Shown here piece after piece: positions 20,090-30,600 of a DNA stretch of 64,000 nt; positions within the stretch are counted from its first letter, which is position 1, and each line of letters begins with the position of its first letter. The notes under the pieces were generated by a model. That model saw only the letters and a list, made by a program, of their open reading frames with translations, had not been told where the DNA came from and searched no databases. The DNA comes from Lasiosphaeria ovina (lineage: Eukaryota > Ascomycota > Sordariomycetes > Sordariales > Lasiosphaeriaceae), in contig JAULSN010000014.1 in the NCBI GenBank assembly GCA_033439765.1, positions 62,001 through 126,000 on the forward strand, written 5' to 3'. The position numbers and the translations under genes were made by a program.

Positions 20090-21375
20090 ACCACCCCCCT
20101 GCACTGTGGAGGAGCTCCCCCAAGTGCTGTGTTGCCTGGCATGGTCGCTGTGTTGCCTCCGGCGGCCCTCCGGGGGCGCCTGCGGCGGGCTGCTCGCTGC
20201 GCTCGAAAGGGCTGGCACGGCACGGCACGGCACGGCACGGCACGGCACGGCACGGCACGCGTGGCGACGAGCTGGGGCGGGCGGCACGGCACGGGTGGCG
20301 ACAGGCTCGGACGGGCGGCGCTGCACGGCGGGCACGGGGGCCCGAGACGCGTCGTGGCCACGGCAGCACGGTTTCAGGGGCAGAGTGGCACAATGCAACG
20401 CAATCTATTATTAGTGGACCGCCAGTCCCAGTGCAAATCTGCTTCTTGTTCTCCTCGAGCACCGCATCTCCCAGCGTACCAGTCCAAAGCAAAAGCAAAA
20501 GCAAAAGCCCACACCACCGCCCAAAACCCACACCACCACCACCAGGGGAGCGCACCGTGTCGACTCAGGGGCTTTGTTGTTGTCCGTGTGTCGTAGTCCT
20601 TGTGTCGACGGCCGTGTCCTGGCGAGACGCAGCGCTGCGGCCCCCTTTCGAGCTTGCGAGCAGCCCGCCGCAGGCGCCCCCGGAGGGCCGCCGGAGGCAA
20701 CACAGCGACCATGCCAGGCAACACAGCGACCGTGCCAGGCAGCACAGCGACCATGCCCGCAGCGACCGTGCCCAGCAGCGACCATGCCCGCAGCGGCAGT
20801 GATCGGCCCCCCCCCCGGCTCCAAAACGTGCTCGCACTGTACGCAACGCGCAAATCCGCAAATCCTCCGCACTGTCCCCGACGCACACGATCGCAAGGGC
20901 GGCCAGCACCGGCTGGCCATGGGCGCCGCCGCCCCTCACACCGACCCCTCACCAGCTGAGCCCGCGACTGTGCTGCCGTCTCCCATTGGCCCGCCGTCGC
21001 CCTCGCCCTCGCCGTCCGACTCCCCCGCCGCGGCCACGCCAATGGCTGCGTCGAAGTGGCTGCTCTCGTAGCGGGCTTCCAGCCCCTCGCCCATGGCCGC
21101 GTCCAGTTGAGCTCCCAGCCCCTCCTCGTCCATGGTGGCGTCAAAGTGCTGGCTCTCTAAGCGAGCGCCCAGTCCCTCGCCCATGGTGGCGTCAGAGTGT
21201 TTGCTCGCTGAGTGAGCGCCCAGCATGGTGGCGTCAGAGTGTTGGCTCTCCAGTTGAGCTCCCAGCCCCCCCTCTCCCATGGTGGCGTCAGAGTGTTTGC
21301 TCTCTAAGCGAGCTCCCAGCCCCTCCTCTCCCATGGCTGCGTCCAGTTGAGCTCCCAGCCCCTCCTCTCCCATGG
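20090..21375. other. Intergenic repeats: GC elements, (CGGCA)n, ~57-60 bp array
   Basis: No gene is supported. It contains GC elements at 20153-20206 (minus) and 20646-20700 (plus), a CGGCA pentanucleotide run at 20213-20256, short ACACAGCGACCATGCCAGGC repeats (20699-20790), and seven or eight copies of a unit CCCATGGTGGCGTCAGAGTG…GAGCTCCCAGCCCCTCCTCT (21090-21380). The last array abuts the 3' end of the alpha-box gene, whose C-terminal sequence is related to it. Confidence 0.75.
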
Positions 21376-21380
21376 TGGCG

Positions 21381-24300
21381 TCAGACTGTTTTGTACTCCA
21401 AGCGAGGTCGCAGCCCCCCTCCCATTGTCTCTACCCACACCAGCCGTGGCGGCAGCGCGTGGGACGGTGCAGGTGCAGGAGGGGGGGGGTGGCCGGTCGT
21501 GGTCGACTTGTCGTCGCCGAAAGGGGCAACCACCGCGCGGTGGGCCGCCGGACCATCGAGTCCGCGCTCGTGCTGCTGGCTGCCAGACGCTGGAAAGTGC
21601 CCTCCACTGCGCGGGGGAGCGAGCGGGCCAGAGACATGCTTTCCGCCCTCGGTTATTAGCGTAGGGGCTGGCAGCAGAGCCACTGCTGCACGCGCCGTCT
21701 CGACCGGCGCCCAGGCATAGGCCTGAGGCGGTCGTGATGGCTGCTGCTGGGGGTCGCTCTGCGAGTCGCTCCGGCCAATGTACATGAGCCCGCACCGCGG
21801 GTCCGACAGCGCTGCCACGATGGGCGCCGGCGCCGTCACGGGCAGCCCGCCGCGCATGCACTCCTGGAAGAGCCCCAGGCCGCTCAGCGGCTGCTGCTGC
21901 GTCGCGGGCCTGCGGATGAGTGCCCCCAGCGTCGCCAGGGGGTGTGGCTGCTGCGAGGGGGGATTGTGTGGCTGCTCCGAGGGGGGATTGTGTGGCTGCT
22001 CCGAGGGGGGATTGTGTGGCTGCTCCGAGGGGGGATTGTGTGGCTGCTCCGAGGGGGGATTGTGTGGCTGCTCCGAGGGGGGATGCGCCATGGTCACTCC
22101 AGAGGCATTGTGTGGCTGCTGCTGCGAGGGGGGGTGCGCCATGGTCACTCCTGAGGCATTGTGTGGCTGCTGCTGCGAGGCGGCATTGTGTGGCGGCTGC
22201 TGCGAGGGGGGGTGCGCCATGGTCACTCCGGAGGCATTGTGTGGCTGCTGCTGCGAGGGGGGGTGCCCCATGGTCACTCCAGAGGCATTGTGTGCCTGCT
22301 GCTGCGAGGGGGGGTGCCCCATGGTCACTCCAGAGGCATTGTGTGCCTGCTGCTGCGAGGGGGGGTGCCCCATGGTCACTCCAGAGGCATCGTGTGCCTG
22401 CTGCTGCGAGGGGGGGTGCCCCATGGTCACTCCAGAGGCATCGTGTGGCTGCTGCTGCGAGGGGGGATGCGCCATGGTCACTCCGGAGGCATTGTTTCTC
22501 GGCTGGCCATCTCCTGCGGGTGCCGTCACAAGTGGTGGCCCATCATCTCCTGCGGGTGCCGTCACAAGTCGTCTCTTGCGGGCGCGCTCTTCTTGCTGCT
22601 GGTCGTGCTCCTCTTGCTGCTGGTCGTGCTTCCTCTTTCCGCGCATCGCCTCTCCCCATTGCGGTGGCGCCATGTCGCGCTGCTGTTGCTGCCGATGGTG
22701 TCCCTCGATTCTTGTCGCCAGATGCGGTATCGTCGCTGTGGAGCTGTTGCCGTAGCTGAGACGCAACATAAACCGCTGCAAGGTGAGGGACAGTGCGCGT
22801 GCCCTGGCGAATGCTTTCTCGCGGTCGCGCTCCTCTTGCTCATCGGACTTCTCTTGCTCATCGGGCTCCTCTTGCTCATCGAGCCCCCTCTCGCCTTTGC
22901 TTTCCAGTGCCATTGCCGTTGCCGACTGCGCTATCGAGTCACTGTGTCTCAGCTGCTGCAAGGGATGGGCTAGTGCGGGTGCCGTGACAAATGGTTTCTC
23001 GCGGTCGGACCCCTCTTGCTGCTGATCGCCCTCTTGCTGCTCACCGCCCTCTTGCTGCTGATCGCCCTCTTGCTGCTGATCGCCCTCTTGCTGCTCACCG
23101 CCCTCTTGCTGCTGATCGCCCTCTTGCTGCTGATCGCCCTCTTGCTGCTGATCGCCGTCTTGCTGCTGATCGCCGTCTTGCTGCTGATCGTTCTCTTGCT
23201 GCCGACCGAGCCCCTCTTGCTGCTGATCGAGCCCCCTCTCGCCTTCGCTTCCCATTGCCATTGCCATTGCCATTGCCAATTGCGCTACCGAGTTATCGTG
23301 TCTCAGCTGCGGGCGTGGACGGGCGCCTGCGGGTGCCGTCACGAATGCTTTCTCGCCGTCGTACTGCTGTTGGTGCTGATCATGCCCCCTCACTCCCACT
23401 GCCAATTGCGCCACCGTCACTGTTAGCTCGTTGTTTCTCGCCAATTGCACCACCGTCGCTGTTGACTCGCTGTTTCTCGCCAATTGCGCCACCGTCGCTG
23501 TTAGCTCGTTGTTTCTCGCCAATTGCGTCACCGTCGCTGTTAGCTCGCTGTTTCTCGCCAATTGTGCCACCGTCGCTGTTGACTCGTTGTCTCTCGCCAA
23601 TTGCGCCACCGTCGCTGTTGGCTCGTTGGCTCTCGCGCTATGCGTGGTCAGCTGTGATGGACGACCGCCTGCGGGTGCCGTCACGAACCTTTCGCTTCGG
23701 TCGCGCTTTCTCTGCTGCTGGTGGCTGCCTGCCTCTGCCTCTGCCATTGCGCTTGCCATTACCAATGGTGGCGTCGGCGCTATCGACTTGTTGGCTCCAT
23801 CGCCGTGCAGCTCCGGCTCCAGCTGACCGCCTGCGGGCGCCGTCGCAAACAGGTTTTTTTCGCGTCGATCGCGCTCCCTCTGCTGCTGATGGCTGCCTGC
23901 CACACTGCTGGCCACACCGCTGGCCACACTGTTGGCAATTGCAATTGCAATTGCGATCGCCAACGGTGGCGTCGACGCTATCGAGTCATTGTCTCTCTCG
24001 CCGTGCAGCTCCAGCTGAGAGGGCCGAGCGTCTGCGGGTGCCGTCACAATCCTTTCGCTTCGGTCGCGCTCCCTCTGTTGCTGGTCGCTGGCCACACTGT
24101 TGGCAATTGCAATTGCAATTGCGATTGCCAACGGTGGCGTCGACGCTATCGAGTCATTGTCTCTCTCGCCGTGCAGCTCCAGCTGAGAGGGCCGAGCGTC
24201 TGCGGGTGCCGTCACAATCCTTTCGCTTCGGTCGCGCTCCCTCTGTTGCTGGTCGCTGCCCCGCACCTCTGTCGCAGTTTCCATTACCAATGGTGGCGTC

Positions 24301-26060
24301 GGCGCTGTCGAGCTGTTGGCTCCCTCGCTGTGCGGCTCCACCTGCCACGGCCGAGCGGCCGCCACAGACCTTTCGCTTCGGTCGCGCTCCTCCCTCTGCT
24401 GCTGATGGCTGCCTGCCGCTGCCTCTGCCATTGCGATTGCCATTGCAATTGCCAAGGGTGGCGTCGGCGCTATCGACCGTCTGTCTCGGTCGCTCAGCTG
24501 TGGTGGCCGAGCGTCTGCGGGCCCCGTCACCAGCATCCTCTGCTGCTGATGGCTGCCTGCCTCTGCCTCTGCCATTGCGATTGCCATTACCAATGGTGGC
24601 GTCGGCGCTATCGACCGTCTGTCTCGGTCGCTCAGCTGTGGTGGCCGAGCGTCTGCGGGCCCCGTCACCAGCATCCTCTGCTGCTGATGGCTGCCTGCCT
24701 CTGCCTCTGCCATTGCGATTGCCATTACCAATGGTGGCGTCGGCGCTATCGACCGTCTGTCTCGGTCGCTCAGCTGTGGTGGCCGAGCGTCTGCGGGCCC
24801 CGTCACCAGCAACCTCGCGCCGAGGTCGCGCTCCTGTCGCTGCTGGCCGTCCGCGACCCCTGCCACTGGCCGCGTCGTCGCTATTAGGTTGCCGTCTCTG
24901 TCGCATCGCTGCTGGCCCGGTCGCCATGGGTCGCATCGCTGCTGGCCCGGTCGCCATGGGTCGAATCGCTGCTGGCCCGGTCGCCATGGGTCGTATCGCT
25001 GCTGCCCCAGTCGCTGCTGCCCCCCCAGCCGCCGCGATGGGCGAGCTCCTGCGGGTGCCGGAGATCGGTCACGCTGCCGCCCCACCCACCCCTGCTGTGA
25101 TTGGCCAGCGACGCCCTGCCGCTGCTGTGATTGGCCAGCGACCGCCTCGGCGTGCGGGGTCGCCCCCATCGCACCGAGATTGCTCTGGGGGGTCGCACTG
25201 CTCTGGGAGAGGAAAAGCTGCCCCGCCGCCCTCGCAACACTCTCGTCTGCGTGCGGGGTCGCCCCCATCACACCGAGATTGCTCTGGTGGGTCGCACTGC
25301 TCTGGGAGAGGAAAAGCTGCCCCGCCGCCCTCGCAACACTCTCGTCTGCGACCGTGCCCCGCGCGACTGCGTCCGTGCGTCGCACGAGCCCGTCCTCTGC
25401 GTGCAGGCCGTCGCCGAGGGTTAGGGTCTGCGCCGCCGCTGCCCGCGAGGTCGCCGCCGCCAGGTCGCCGAGGGTTAGGGTCTGCGCCGCCGCTGCTGCT
25501 GCCGCGCCCGCCAGAAAACTCTCGTCTGCGTCGTCCGTGCGTCGCACCCCCCCAACAACCCTAACCCCCCCATCCCCCCCCCCGTCGCACGCGCGGACGA
25601 GCGACCAGCCGTGGCCAGGGCCAAAACCAGAACCAGGCGGCGAGCCCGCCCGCACCAGCGACCACCCGTGGGCCGCCAGGTACTGGTCGCGCGCCGCCAG
25701 CCCCAGCGGCACCGCCGCCCACCCCAGCCACGCCTGCAGCGTCACGCCGTCGGCCGCCAGGAACCCGCGGATCGCAGAGTACACGGCGCACGCAAAGTCC
25801 CACTCGGCGTGGTGGCCGTCGGCCCGCCACAGCGCCGTCACGAACCGCGACCGCTCCTTTTGCGGCACCGCCGCGAATATCCCAGAGTAGTATGCTGCGT
25901 CGCGCGCGCGCGCGCGCCCGTCAGTCTTGTTTGCGCCCGACGCGAGAGAGAGAGACGGCCCGCACTTACCGCGGAACCCCATGAACCCGTTCACCTTCTT
26001 CTTGGCCGCCTGGCCGTGGCCGTGGCCGACCGCCCGCGCCGTGTCCGACGCCGCCGCCAT
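21381..26060 (-). CDS. MAT1-1-1: MAT1-1-1 alpha-box mating-type protein with giant repeat extension
   Basis: ATG at 26060. Residues ~20-115 form a complete MAT alpha domain: AKKKVNGFMGFR, YYSGIFAAVPQKERSRFVTA, LW, EWDFACAVYSAIRGFL, VTLQAWLGWAAVPLGLAARD and YLAAHGW. The alpha domain is a DNA-binding regulator that specifies one mating identity and represses or activates pheromone and receptor genes. The conserved alpha-box intron is present (25895-25969, GTAAGT…ACTGAC…CGCAG, joining FMGFR-A-YYSG). It is 75 nt with no stop. The spliced protein is ~1,534 residues, whereas family members are usually ~350-450. The excess is in-phase Gln/Arg/Pro repeats: GQQRxDPWRP x4, three ~46-residue SDRDRRSIAPTPP units, LARNNELTATVAQ x7, GDQQQEG x~13, HNASGVTMAHPPSQQQP x~9, NPPSEQPH x~5. 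A non-repetitive end follows (LGLFQECMRGGLPVTAPAP…). The alpha-box call is firm; whether the full-length product exists is not known. Confidence 0.85.
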   Translation of the reverse strand: MAAASDTARAVGHGHGQAAKKKVNGFMGFRGKCGPSLSLASGANKTDGRARARDAAYYSGIFAAVPQKERSRFVTALWRADGHHAEWDFACAVYSAIRGFLAADGVTLQAWLGWAAVPLGLAARDQYLAAHGWSLVRAGSPPGSGFGPGHGWSLVRACDGGGDGGVRVVGGVRRTDDADESFLAGAAAAAAAQTLTLGDLAAATSRAAAAQTLTLGDGLHAEDGLVRRTDAVARGTVADESVARAAGQLFLSQSSATHQSNLGVMGATPHADESVARAAGQLFLSQSSATPQSNLGAMGATPHAEAVAGQSQQRQGVAGQSQQGWVGRQRDRSPAPAGARPSRRLGGQQRLGQQRYDPWRPGQQRFDPWRPGQQRCDPWRPGQQRCDRDGNLIATTRPVAGVADGQQRQERDLGARLLVTGPADARPPQLSDRDRRSIAPTPPLVMAIAMAEAEAGSHQQQRMLVTGPADARPPQLSDRDRRSIAPTPPLVMAIAMAEAEAGSHQQQRMLVTGPADARPPQLSDRDRRSIAPTPPLAIAMAIAMAEAAAGSHQQQREERDRSERSVAAARPWQVEPHSEGANSSTAPTPPLVMETATEVRGSDQQQRERDRSERIVTAPADARPSQLELHGERDNDSIASTPPLAIAIAIAIANSVASDQQQRERDRSERIVTAPADARPSQLELHGERDNDSIASTPPLAIAIAIAIANSVASGVASSVAGSHQQQRERDRREKNLFATAPAGGQLEPELHGDGANKSIAPTPPLVMASAMAEAEAGSHQQQRKRDRSERFVTAPAGGRPSQLTTHSARANEPTATVAQLARDNESTATVAQLARNSELTATVTQLARNNELTATVAQLARNSESTATVVQLARNNELTVTVAQLAVGVRGHDQHQQQYDGEKAFVTAPAGARPRPQLRHDNSVAQLAMAMAMAMGSEGERGLDQQQEGLGRQQENDQQQDGDQQQDGDQQQEGDQQQEGDQQQEGGEQQEGDQQQEGDQQQEGGEQQEGDQQQEGSDREKPFVTAPALAHPLQQLRHSDSIAQSATAMALESKGERGLDEQEEPDEQEKSDEQEERDREKAFARARALSLTLQRFMLRLSYGNSSTATIPHLATRIEGHHRQQQQRDMAPPQWGEAMRGKRKHDQQQEEHDQQQEERARKRRLVTAPAGDDGPPLVTAPAGDGQPRNNASGVTMAHPPSQQQPHDASGVTMGHPPSQQQAHDASGVTMGHPPSQQQAHNASGVTMGHPPSQQQAHNASGVTMGHPPSQQQPHNASGVTMAHPPSQQPPHNAASQQQPHNASGVTMAHPPSQQQPHNASGVTMAHPPSEQPHNPPSEQPHNPPSEQPHNPPSEQPHNPPSEQPHNPPSQQPHPLATLGALIRRPATQQQPLSGLGLFQECMRGGLPVTAPAPIVAALSDPRCGLMYIGRSDSQSDPQQQPSRPPQAYAWAPVETARAAVALLPAPTLITEGGKHVSGPLAPPRSGGHFPASGSQQHERGLDGPAAHRAVVAPFGDDKSTTTGHPPPPAPAPSHALPPRLVWVETMGGGLRPRLEYKTV
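21960..25350. repeat. Coding minisatellites inside MAT1-1-1
   Basis: Distinct arrays in order: 24 bp x~6 (21955-22085), 51 bp x~9 (22085-22490), 18 bp x~13 (22990-23215), 39 bp x7 (23405-23640), ~138 bp x3 (24400-24815), 30 bp x4 (24900-25010), ~93 bp x2 (25140-25350). The unit lengths I measured are multiples of three, so the reading frame is kept throughout. Confidence 0.85.
25895..25969 (-). other. Alpha-box intron, 75 nt, frame-preserving
   Basis: Donor GTAAGT, branch-like ACTGAC, acceptor ACGCAG. It lies at the position where MAT1-1-1 genes carry a conserved intron. It contains a (GC)n run and no in-frame stop, so retention would add 25 residues between FMGFR and YYSG. Confidence 0.85.
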
Positions 26061-28220
26061 GGTCGCGCCCGCACAGTGAGCCGCAACTGCTGCCGTGGTT
26101 GATCAGCGAGGAGGGAGGAGCCTTGATGGCCGACGAGGAGTGGGAAGGGCCCCTCTACATGCCCTGGTGCAGGGCACTCCATCCGAAAAAGCGTGCAATC
26201 CATTGAGACAGGTGGCCAAGCCAATAACGGGTTCCTCAACGTATCCTCTCTTCCGTAGTAGACCAAACGGGACGATGAGACCTGGCACTGAATGATTATT
26301 ATATATAGACTCCCAGATGGTGAGGTTGGTGTTGGGGGTCGTGGATGGACGGGAGACGGCCGTTGGGGTTCATGGCCGTGTACTTGGGCTTTTTGACGTC
26401 GGAAAACTATTACCAGCGCATTGAAAGAAATTAATTTATGTTTGGGCAATAATTCATTTATAATTCCAATCCCTCAAATATTACCAACAAGGAAGGCAGC
26501 CCTCCTGTTAGTTGTTGGCGTGTGTGAACAGCTTCGACGGATAACTACAGGCTAAATAAGCAAGCCCAAAAAGTCTCTGAGGGTTTGGATTCGATGGAGT
26601 TTGTAGATATCTATATAGTCTCACGTTATAGGTCGCCAAATCTGACCGACGTTTAACTTATTGAAGATCCAAAATACATCAGCGGTACTAAAGTCAGTAG
26701 GTATCGATCGATTTAATTATAATAAACTTGCAGTTAACTAATATTGGTAATGTTCCATTGAATGGAAAGAAGTCAGAGCAAAAATTGAAACCACACCACA
26801 AACCACAGCGACGCTGGTAGAATGCAAATGATCGAGCCGAGTATGGTGATGGACGAGCTTGAAGACTTCAAGCAATAGAAGCCGCGAAGGATCGCACGTC
26901 ATTGAACTTATTTCCAAGGGAGCCCAAACGCACTTGTTGAGAGCCTAGAGTAAATTGTTAAGACTTTACTGAACAGTTATCACGAATTTCGTCTTAGAAT
27001 ATATCTCGAGAGTTTTTTGCTTCATTATCTCGGGGATACGCGCTGCTGGGTGAATTAAGGATTGCGGATGACGTTTCTGGCAACTTATTCCCAATCAATC
27101 CAAATATGGTGGCTCCGGGGTGTTGGTCATGGGCCCGACGTCTTATCTGAGCCGCAACCAGTTTCCGGAAGTCGAGACATCTCTCCCAACTTAAGGTCAC
27201 GACCCGCAATATTGGAGATAGGAGAATTAACTCTCTTGGATATGTGTAGTTTACGAGAAGGGATCACTCGCCTTCTACTTTCTCCGCCAACTTTCCCAAG
27301 ACTTTTAAGATATAGTGGCTGCCAGAAAGAATGCCGGTTTCATTGTGCTCGAGGTCCAAAGGAATGAGAAATGTATTGGATATTCTGATGAAGTGGCGGA
27401 CACGATTGCACAAATAACCTCCTTGGAGATACTACGGAAGGGAAAGTCTTTTTGTTGCGGCTTCAAGAATACCTCCGCCACGTTCGTGATCTGCTAGAAG
27501 CGACGCTCAAGCTCGTTATATTCTCCCTAATACCCGAAGAGCTGGGGGGGAAAAAAGACGCAGCACAGGTATTCACCAGTCTATGTCTCTTCAATGTTCA
27601 GAAGAGATGCTCGTCGTAGCTAGGCGATTCCTCGTTTACAATTGCTATATAGCCATAGCGGTTTGACGAGATCTTTCAGTTCCCGCCATAATTAAACGGG
27701 GGGAGCGAATGAATCCCAGACGCAAAAAGCATGCCTGGAAAATATTGGCATTATCCGCAGGGTACAGTTTAAACCCCCAGATTGGCCAGGTAAATTATTT
27801 CATCCCATGACTACTTCGTAAATTACGAAGTTTGCGTATTACACCCCGAGGGGAGGTTCTTTTGTTGTGGGTCTCAATAGGAACAAAGAATTAATTCCCC
27901 ACCCCGCTTTTTACTTCCCCTTCCTTCTTCTCTCTTCTACCTTCCACCTTTCTTCTTCCACTTTTCACCGCACACACATTCCAAAATTCTCTTCACCGCA
28001 CACACATTCCAAAATTCTCCTCACCTTCCTTAACCCCGTTCGCGAACGCATCCACTGCAAAAGAAATCGCGATCATCAACACTTTTGCAGCTTGGAAGTG
28101 CACCAACCGGTGTCTGCAAAAGCATTCTTCCCTCTCATCTGTTCATTTCACCCACCGTCCACCTCTTTCCACTCTGCGGAATTGAAATCTCGCGTGCACA
28201 CCAATTGCGACAAAGTCACC
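26061..28220. promoter_or_regulatory. Divergent intergenic region between the two MAT genes
   Basis: About 2.16 kb. 26061-26400 is GC-balanced. 26400-27860 is AT-rich with no convincing ORF. 27890-28040 is pyrimidine-rich (CCCCTTCCTTCTTCTCTC), with a 27 bp repeat CACACACATTCCAAAATTCT x2, as in fungal promoters and leaders just upstream of MAT1-2-1. I looked for MAT1-1-2 or MAT1-1-3 coding sequence and found none. The AT-rich part may be RIP-mutated remains of something once there. Confidence 0.6.
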
Positions 28221-29312
28221 ATGGCAAGCAATTTTCCATCCGCCTCTGTGGAGATTTGGAACAAGTCGTGCGACAAGCTTGTACCAAAGAACAAGTTCAA
28301 GACTCTCTCCTTTTCCAAGGAGCAGTACAATGAAATGACCGACGAGGTCCGCGCTGGCCTGACCCACCAGATGCAGTGAGTTGAACTATCAGATCACATT
28401 CCCAAATGCTTCTGCTGACTCGTGCTAGACTTTTTTCGCATGACAAGGCAATCTGGGCTCGCGATGGCGGAAAAGCCCAAAACTGGGTCTTGGGACCCTT
28501 CAAGAAGATGGTGAACCATCTCATCGAGTACAATGGGATCACCATCTTTGACCCCTACAAACGATTCAACGTGACCACTCTCTACGACAAGATCCCACGC
28601 CCCCCTAATGCGTTCATCTTGTACCGCAAGGATCGTCACAAGGAGTTGAAGAACGCCAACCCGGCTCTCAAAAATAATGAGATCTGTGAGTACCATCTTG
28701 AGGGGGATAATTTAGACGGCCGATTTGTTAATTTTTTAATTTCTAGCTACCATTGTTGGCGCTATGTGGCGTCGTGAGACTGAGGAGATCCGCACCGAGT
28801 ACTTTTTGAAGGCACAGGAATGCAAGAACCAGCTTCTGAAGTACTATCCTCAGTACAAGTACACTCCTCGCCGCTCAGCGGACATTCGTCGTCGTAGCCG
28901 AGATGGCAAGCACAAGACCCTTTACAACGGCGTCATGTGCAACACCGAGGATCTTCTCTACCTCGATATAATCGACCTCACAGTCGCCGACCCTGGCATC
29001 GGCCCCAATGATGGCCCAAGAATCGGCATTCGGAACGACATCCTGAATGGTCCCAACGTCACCTGGGCCAATGGCCGAGGCGGAGAGCCATGGGAGCTAC
29101 CCGAGGAACGGTTCGAACCGCTCTTCGCTCAGCTAACCCTGCCGGACTTGACTGCTCTTGCTATGCCGCCCATTCCAACGACGGATGAGATTTCCCTGGA
29201 CAACCCGCTGATCCCGTACCATGTTGACAACCCGCTGCTCCCGATGATCATGGCCGTGACCCCGGCCCCGAAGATCCTCCGGATCGATCCGAAGGATCTC
29301 CCGATTTTCTGA
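28221..29312 (+). CDS. MAT1-2-1: MAT1-2-1 HMG-box mating-type protein
   Basis: Three exons: 28221-28375, 28429-28685, 28747-29312; introns of 53 nt (GTGAGT…TGCTGAC…GCTAG) and 61 nt (GTGAGT…TTCTAG). Product 325 residues. The MATA-type HMG box spans res ~125-200: PRPPNAFILYRKDRHKELKN, NNEIS, IVGAMWRRE, YPQYKYTPRR. The second intron splits the Ser codon of NNEIS, the conserved MAT1-2-1 intron position, which separates it from MAT1-1-3. The HMG box bends DNA and specifies the other mating identity. The N-terminus (MASNFPSASVEIWNKSCDKL) and the Pro-rich C-terminus fit the family, as does the length. It is transcribed away from MAT1-1-1. All frames join cleanly, so it looks functional. Confidence 0.95.
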
Positions 29313-29439
29313 AAGGTACCTCCCCTCGTCTCTATCGTCTCAGGACGGCTGGCTAACCATGGTCTCCTGCAGACCGAGAGCGGCAATGAATGATCAGCGA
29401 GGTCAGTGGTGGACGGACGGTGCGACAATGTGGGGGGCT

Positions 29440-30100
29440 TTTGGGGCACGATTGCGTTGGGGCACGATTGCTATTGCGTTTGGGGTGGATGGTTTCTGGC
29501 ATGTGGTTTTGCGGTCTGGAGTCCGGGGGGTTTCTATCAATCCTTCGGGCGGTTCCGGGCCACGACTGCGCTGGGCATAATTGGGTGTGGCTTTGGGCCA
29601 CGGTTGCGCTGGGACACGATTGCGTTTGCTTCTGGGGCTCATGGTATTTTGGCGAAGGCGCGAACAGATCCGGGACATTGGGTCCCCTGCGGTGTTAGCT
29701 GTGTCTCGACATGGGAATACGCGGCGTGGGGACTGGCTTCTGGTGCTTCACAGTCTTTTGGCGGCGAAGGCGCGAACAGATCCGGGACATTGGGTCCCCT
29801 GCGGTGTTAGCTGTGTCTCGACACGGGAATACGCGGCGTGGGGACTGGCTTCTGGTGCTTCACAGTTTTTTGGCGGCGAAGGCGCGAACAGATCCGGGAC
29901 ATTGGGTCCCCTGCGGTGTTAGCTGTGTCTCGACACGGGAATACGCGGCGTGGGGACTGGCTTCTGGTGCTTCACAGTTTTTTGGCGGCGAAGGCGCGAA
30001 CAGATCCGGGACATTGGGTCCCCTACGGTGTTAGCTGTGTCTCGACATGGGAATACGCGACGTGGGGACTGGCTTCTGGTGCTTCATAGTCTTATTGCCG
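29440..30100. repeat. 112 bp tandem array (4 copies) and shorter GCACGATTGCG repeats
   Basis: Units start with GCGAAGGCGCGAACAGATCC at 29652, 29764, 29876 and 29988 (period 112). Each contains GGACATTGGGTCCCCTGCGG. Before it, 29450-29640 holds degenerate GGGCACGATTGCG copies. It lies immediately downstream of MAT1-2-1. Confidence 0.9.
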
Positions 30101-30249
30101 TACGAAGCCAAATAATAAGATAGATTTCCCCAAGGGTACTTGTCTGCGTGGTGACTTTAGCTTGTGAGATTCTACTCCAGGCTGGGCGGCAGGCTTACTT
30201 CACGAGATGTCGGCTCGGCGATGTGAGCAGCAACGAGCGGCAGGCGTGC

Positions 30250-30600
30250 GTTGCTGGGAGGCCACAGCACTGATATGTGGCTCTGGGGATTCTCAGAGCG
30301 GCCTTCATGGTTTCATTCTGCAGGGAGGCCACTACACTAATATCTAGGTCTGGGGATTCTCAGAGCGGCCTTCATGGTTTCATTCTGCAGGGAGGCCACA
30401 GCACTGATATGTGGCTCTGGGGATTCTCAGAGCGGCCTTCATGGTTTCATTCTGCAGGGAGGCCACTGCACTGATATCTGGGTCTGGGGATTCTCAGAGC
30501 GGCCTTCATGGTTTCATTCTGCAGGGAGGCCACTGCACTGATATCTGGGTCTGGGGATTCTCAGAGCGGCCACTCGTGGTTTCATTCTGCAGCGGTGGGC
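30250..30600. repeat. 67 bp tandem array, 5 copies
   Basis: GGGGATTCTCAGAGCGG recurs at 30285, 30352, 30419, 30486 and 30553 (period 67). Confidence 0.95.

Noticed and set aside
21381..26060. Plus-strand frames of 250-850 codons opposite MAT1-1-1
   Set aside because: They are antisense shadows of the repeat-rich gene; translations are Leu/Ala/Pro/Arg low complexity without motifs.
27867..28220. Extension of MAT1-2-1 upstream in frame to 27867
   Set aside because: The upstream part is Ser/Phe/His-rich translation of a pyrimidine-rich leader; the ATG at 28221 has the good CACC context and the family-like N-terminus.
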